Positions 6,798 to 8,860 of a stretch of 8,860 bases of DNA are shown here, in pieces (position 1 is the first letter of the stretch; each line of letters begins with the position of its first letter). The notes beneath the pieces were generated by a model, which did no database searches, was not told the DNA's origin, and worked only from the letters and a program-made list of their open reading frames with translations. This stretch comes from Mycobacterium sp. (GTDB lineage Bacteria > Actinomycetota > Actinomycetes > Mycobacteriales > Mycobacteriaceae), in contig JAQSXQ010000041.1 in the NCBI GenBank assembly GCA_029256565.1, positions 1 through 8,860 on the forward strand. The letters run 5' to 3'. Made by a program: the position numbers and the translations under genes.

Positions 6798-6803
6798 TAG
6801 CGT
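6798..6803 (+). promoter_or_regulatory. Candidate -10 hexamer for the NmrA-type gene
   Basis: TAGCGT fits TANNNT and would start transcription near 6810, giving a leader of about 31 nt that contains GGAGG. I see no good -35 at the usual spacing. It lies back to back with the glycosyltransferase candidate promoter. Confidence 0.35.
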
Positions 6804-6827
6804 GTCACCTCTTGCTCGCACCGATGT

Positions 6828-6832
6828 GGAGG
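6828..6832 (+). promoter_or_regulatory. Ribosome binding site that sets the NmrA-type start
   Basis: GGAGG lies 8 nt before the ATG at 6841. It favours that ATG over an in-frame GTG at 6802, which would place 13 extra residues before the first Rossmann strand. Confidence 0.8.
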
Positions 6833-6840
6833 CCTTGATC

Positions 6841-7677
6841 ATGAACGACCCGTACGTCGTGTTGGGAGCCACCGGTGGCCAGGGTGGCGCCGTGCTCGAC
6901 GCGCTGCTCGAAAGCGGGCGGTCCGTCCGTGCCGTGGTGCGCTCGGCGTCCTCGGCGCGGTCGCGATCGCTACAGGACCGCGGGGCCGAACTTGCCGAGG
7001 CCGACATCAGCGATGCCCACACCCTCGCCGCAGCGATGCGCGACTCGGCCGGCGTCTTCGCGATGACCACGCCGTTCGAGGACGGCGAGGAGGCCGAACT
7101 GGCCCAGGGCCGCGCCGTCGTCGCTGCCGCCGGAATCGCCGCCGTGCCGCACCTGGTCTTCTCGTCGGTGGCCAACGCAGACCGCGGCACCGGCATTCCG
7201 CACTTCGAGACGAAGGCCGCGACCGAGCGTCTGCTCGCCGACTCCGGTGTGCCGTACACCATCGTCGGGCCGACGTACTTCTACGACAACCTCCTCGCGG
7301 GCATCGACGACGTGAAGGCCGGCCGCCTGGACCTCGCCGTGGGGCTGGACACTCCGCTGCAGCAGCTGTCCAGACGCGACCTCGGGCGGTTCGTGGTGCA
7401 CGTGTTCGAGAATGCCGCAACGCATTTGGGCGCGCGCATCGACGTCGCGTCCGATGCGCCGACACCGCGGCAGATGGCTGCCGTCCTGACCGCGACGTGG
7501 GGACGCGAGGTGGTGGCGCACGCCCACGACCCGGCCGAGATCGAGTCGCCGGACATGCGGGCCATGTTCGGCTTCCTCTCCACGACCGGCTACAGCGCCG
7601 ACATCCCCGCTCTGCACGACCGCTACCCCGACATCGGCTGGCAGTCCTTCGAGCAGTGGGTGCAGGAGTCGGGCTAG
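6841..7677 (+). CDS. NmrA-like NAD(P)-binding protein (atypical short-chain dehydrogenase)
   Basis: The 278-residue protein starts with a Rossmann strand and the glycine motif GATGGQGG (9-16). The segment AVVR, with Arg34 after the second strand, suggests NADP(H) preference. VFSSVANAD (106-114) and HFETKAATERLL (121-132) are typical of the NmrA/HSCARG group. The catalytic Tyr of YxxxK is His121, with Lys125 kept, so it may be a redox or nucleotide sensor, or an NAD(P)H-dependent reductase with altered chemistry, rather than a classical dehydrogenase. The start is fixed by GGAGG 8 nt upstream. It is divergent from the glycosyltransferase and convergent with the membrane protein gene. The two stops interlock on the palindrome CTAG (7674-7677). 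The substrate is unknown. Confidence 0.88.
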   Translation: MNDPYVVLGATGGQGGAVLDALLESGRSVRAVVRSASSARSRSLQDRGAELAEADISDAHTLAAAMRDSAGVFAMTTPFEDGEEAELAQGRAVVAAAGIAAVPHLVFSSVANADRGTGIPHFETKAATERLLADSGVPYTIVGPTYFYDNLLAGIDDVKAGRLDLAVGLDTPLQQLSRRDLGRFVVHVFENAATHLGARIDVASDAPTPRQMAAVLTATWGREVVAHAHDPAEIESPDMRAMFGFLSTTGYSADIPALHDRYPDIGWQSFEQWVQESG

Positions 7678-8099
7678 CTCCCGAGCAGGAGGATGCCGCT
7701 GACGATGAGTGCCACCACCTTGAGCACCTCCAGCGCGATGTAGGCGTAGTGCGCGACGGACCGCGCACGCTCCTCGCCCTCGAGCACCGCCGCCGTCCGC
7801 CGCGACAGCATCGGCCTGATCAGCACGGTCTGCACCAGCAGCGACCCCACCGCCACCGTCACCGCGGCGTCGATGTTGGTCGAGGTGTCGTGGGTGAACA
7901 GGGTGACGGCGATGACGACGGCGAGCAGGAGTTCGCACACGTTGAGCGCCCGGAACACCAGCCGGCCGATCCCCAGCCCCAGCTGCAGCGTCACGCCCGG
8001 CGCGCGGAACTTCAGCGGCGCCTCGAGGAACGATATGGCCAGGACCATGCCGAGCCATACGAACACGGCACCGATGCCTACCCGCGAGCTGACGTCCAC
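7674..8099 (-). CDS. Four-helix membrane protein of unknown function
   Basis: The 141-residue protein has four hydrophobic segments at about 8-24, 52-69, 78-95 and 117-140, and no signal cleavage site. SFLEAPLKF at 23-31 ends the first helix, and a basic/acidic stretch (95-114) separates the third and fourth helices. The layout recalls small four-helix DUF4149/TMEM205-like proteins, but I cannot assign it to a family with confidence. The GTG at 8099 is preferred because a TAGGCT hexamer ends 6 nt before it and no Shine-Dalgarno sequence is present, the pattern of a leaderless mycobacterial mRNA. It is divergent from the 60-residue gene at 8152, and its stop overlaps that of the NmrA-type gene. 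Confidence 0.82.
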   Translation of the reverse strand: MDVSSRVGIGAVFVWLGMVLAISFLEAPLKFRAPGVTLQLGLGIGRLVFRALNVCELLLAVVIAVTLFTHDTSTNIDAAVTVAVGSLLVQTVLIRPMLSRRTAAVLEGEERARSVAHYAYIALEVLKVVALIVSGILLLGS

Positions 8100-8105
8100 G
8101 GCGGC

Positions 8106-8111
8106 AGCCTA
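8106..8111 (-). promoter_or_regulatory. Candidate -10 hexamer giving a leaderless membrane-protein mRNA
   Basis: Minus-strand TAGGCT is followed by 6 nt and then the GTG start at 8099, so the expected transcription start coincides with the start codon. Confidence 0.5.
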
Positions 8112-8139
8112 TTACAGCGGGTGACGCGCGAGGGTGTGC

Positions 8140-8145
8140 GATCGT
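8140..8145 (+). promoter_or_regulatory. Weak candidate -10 hexamer for the 60-residue gene
   Basis: GATCGT departs from TANNNT at the first base. It is followed by 6 nt and then the ATG at 8152. GGGGA sits only one base before the ATG, too close to act as a Shine-Dalgarno sequence, so a leaderless start is plausible. Confidence 0.3.
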
Positions 8146-8151
8146 GGGGAC

Positions 8152-8334
8152 ATGTCCGCAGACAGGGACCGAGTGGCCGAACTGCAGCGCTGGGTAGACG
8201 CGGGCGCCACCTGGCAGGTGGTCGCCCGCACCCGCCACGGCGTGACGGTCGCGCTACTGCGATGCGACGGCGGCGAGGAGGTCGACCGGTTCACCTCCGA
8301 CGATCCCCGACTGATCGCGTTCGTCGACGGCTAG
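8152..8334 (+). CDS. Small conserved-looking hypothetical protein, 60 aa
   Basis: I do not recognise this protein. It has 60 residues with an N-terminal helix-like part (DRVAELQRWVDAG) and a strand-like middle (WQVVARTRHGVTVALLRCD). A charged end with DDPRLIAFVDG follows. There is no signal peptide or membrane segment, and it holds one Cys and two Trp. Codons end mostly in G or C as in the neighbouring genes, which supports real coding. The ATG at 8152 is chosen over a GTG at 8134 because it fits a leaderless start. It is divergent from the membrane protein gene (52 bp between starts). It ends 7 bp before the convergent TetR gene stop. Confidence 0.7.
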   Translation: MSADRDRVAELQRWVDAGATWQVVARTRHGVTVALLRCDGGEEVDRFTSDDPRLIAFVDG

Positions 8335-8341
8335 AGTCCCG

Positions 8342-8860
8342 TCAAGCCGAAGCTCGGCCGACCGCATCGTCGAGGAGGGTCTTAACGGCCTTCCTGGCGT
8401 ACGTCCACGCAGCGGGATCGTTGAGCGACGTGGACATCGCTGCCGCGCCCTCGAACAGGATTGCGAGCTGCTGGCCAACCAGTTTCGGGTTGGCAGCACC
8501 CGCCTGCCGCGCCAAGTCGGTCATGGCATCGATGAAGCTGCGCTTGTGTGCCTCGACGATCTCGTGCACCTCCGGCATGCCGTCGGCGGCTTCGACGGCG
8601 GCATTGTGGAAGGGGCAGCCGCGCATCAAGCCTGCTGCGGACGGCGTCTCGAACGACGCCAGGATGCGCGACCTGGGGCTGCGCCTCGGCGCGTTCTCGC
8701 TCGGATGGAGAGGATCGCCGACGGTTCGCCGGATGTGGCGGAGATACTCTTCCACCACGGCAGTCTTGCTCGGGAAGTGTTGATACAGCGTGCGCTTCGA
8801 TACCGACGCTTCTGCCGCCAGCCGTTCCACACCGGTGGCGTTGATGCCCTCCCGGTAGAA
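8342..8860 (-). CDS. TetR/AcrR family transcriptional regulator, N-terminus cut off by window edge
   Basis: The frame stays open to the window end, giving 172 visible residues that begin FYREGINATGVERLAAEA. The helix-turn-helix follows as VERLAAEASVSKRTLYQHFPSK (about 11-32), typical of TetR DNA-binding domains, so roughly 15-25 N-terminal residues are missing. The ligand domain contains MRGCPFHNAAVEAAD, seen in many AcrR-like regulators. The GTG at 8830 lies within the helix-turn-helix and is not the start. Such proteins usually repress a neighbouring gene until a small molecule binds. The target is probably to the right of the window, since the gene reads leftward and converges on the 60-residue gene. 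The ligand cannot be predicted. Confidence 0.92.
   Translation of the reverse strand, partial: FYREGINATGVERLAAEASVSKRTLYQHFPSKTAVVEEYLRHIRRTVGDPLHPSENAPRRSPRSRILASFETPSAAGLMRGCPFHNAAVEAADGMPEVHEIVEAHKRSFIDAMTDLARQAGAANPKLVGQQLAILFEGAAAMSTSLNDPAAWTYARKAVKTLLDDAVGRASA

Noticed and set aside
5555..6838. Long plus-strand open frame (427 codons) opposite the glycosyltransferase gene
   Set aside because: The composition is repetitive Arg/Val/Asp with no motif. The minus-strand GT4 motifs explain the DNA.
6970..8238. Minus-strand open frame (422 codons) across the NmrA-type and membrane-protein genes
   Set aside because: It spans two real genes and their boundary in another frame and is rich in Arg/Gly/His without domains.
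8346..8358. Small inverted repeat GCCGA-AGC-TCGGC at the end of the TetR gene
   Set aside because: The stem is only 5 bp, lies inside coding sequence and has no T-run, so it is not a convincing terminator.
7497..8783. Plus-strand open frame (428 codons) from the NmrA-type gene into the TetR gene
   Set aside because: It crosses four real genes and two intergenic gaps, so it is a high-GC artefact.

Overview
The window is high-GC DNA with strongly GC-ending codons and compact gene packing. It carries the mycobactin lipid-tail genes mbtL-mbtM-mbtN with mbtK, so it almost certainly comes from a mycobacterium (Mycobacterium or Mycolicibacterium type). There are eleven genes. Two are cut by the window edges: crcB at the left and a TetR regulator at the right. 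No gene-free stretch exceeds about 60 bases. I see no tRNA, rRNA, CRISPR array, insertion sequence or clear intrinsic terminator.

Left part (1-4042), iron acquisition. The end of a fluoride channel gene (crcB) runs directly into a strong IdeR-type iron box (337-355, 16 of 19 consensus positions). Its first three bases are the crcB stop codon. The box sits just upstream of mbtL (acyl carrier protein), mbtM (fatty acyl-AMP ligase) and mbtN (acyl-ACP dehydrogenase), which are joined by two 4-bp start/stop overlaps. mbtK (lysine N6-acyltransferase) faces them tail to tail, with 10 bp between stop codons. Together the four proteins select an acyl chain, load it on the carrier, desaturate it and transfer it to the lysine side chain of mycobactin. 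A weaker iron-box-like sequence (4024-4042) lies inside the end of the neighbouring glucosidase gene. It has the same 10-nt spacing to a candidate -10 hexamer as the mbtL box, which suggests mbtK has its own iron-controlled promoter.

Middle part (4011-6808), carbohydrate metabolism. A GT4 glycosyltransferase and a GH13 alpha-glucosidase of oligo-1,6-glucosidase type overlap by 4 bp and lead into mbtK after only 14 bp. In M. tuberculosis the gene beside mbtK is the divergent siderophore exporter/importer gene irtA, so this neighbourhood differs.

Right part (6841-8860), accessory genes in convergent and divergent pairs: an NmrA-type NAD(P)-binding protein, a four-helix membrane protein, a 60-residue hypothetical protein, and a TetR/AcrR regulator running off the right edge. 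The first two share an interlocked CTAG stop. The membrane protein and the small protein are divergent across 52 bp, with -10-like hexamers that would give leaderless mRNAs. I found no clearly new enzyme system. The most informative signals are the paired iron boxes and the sugar-gene/mbtK junction.
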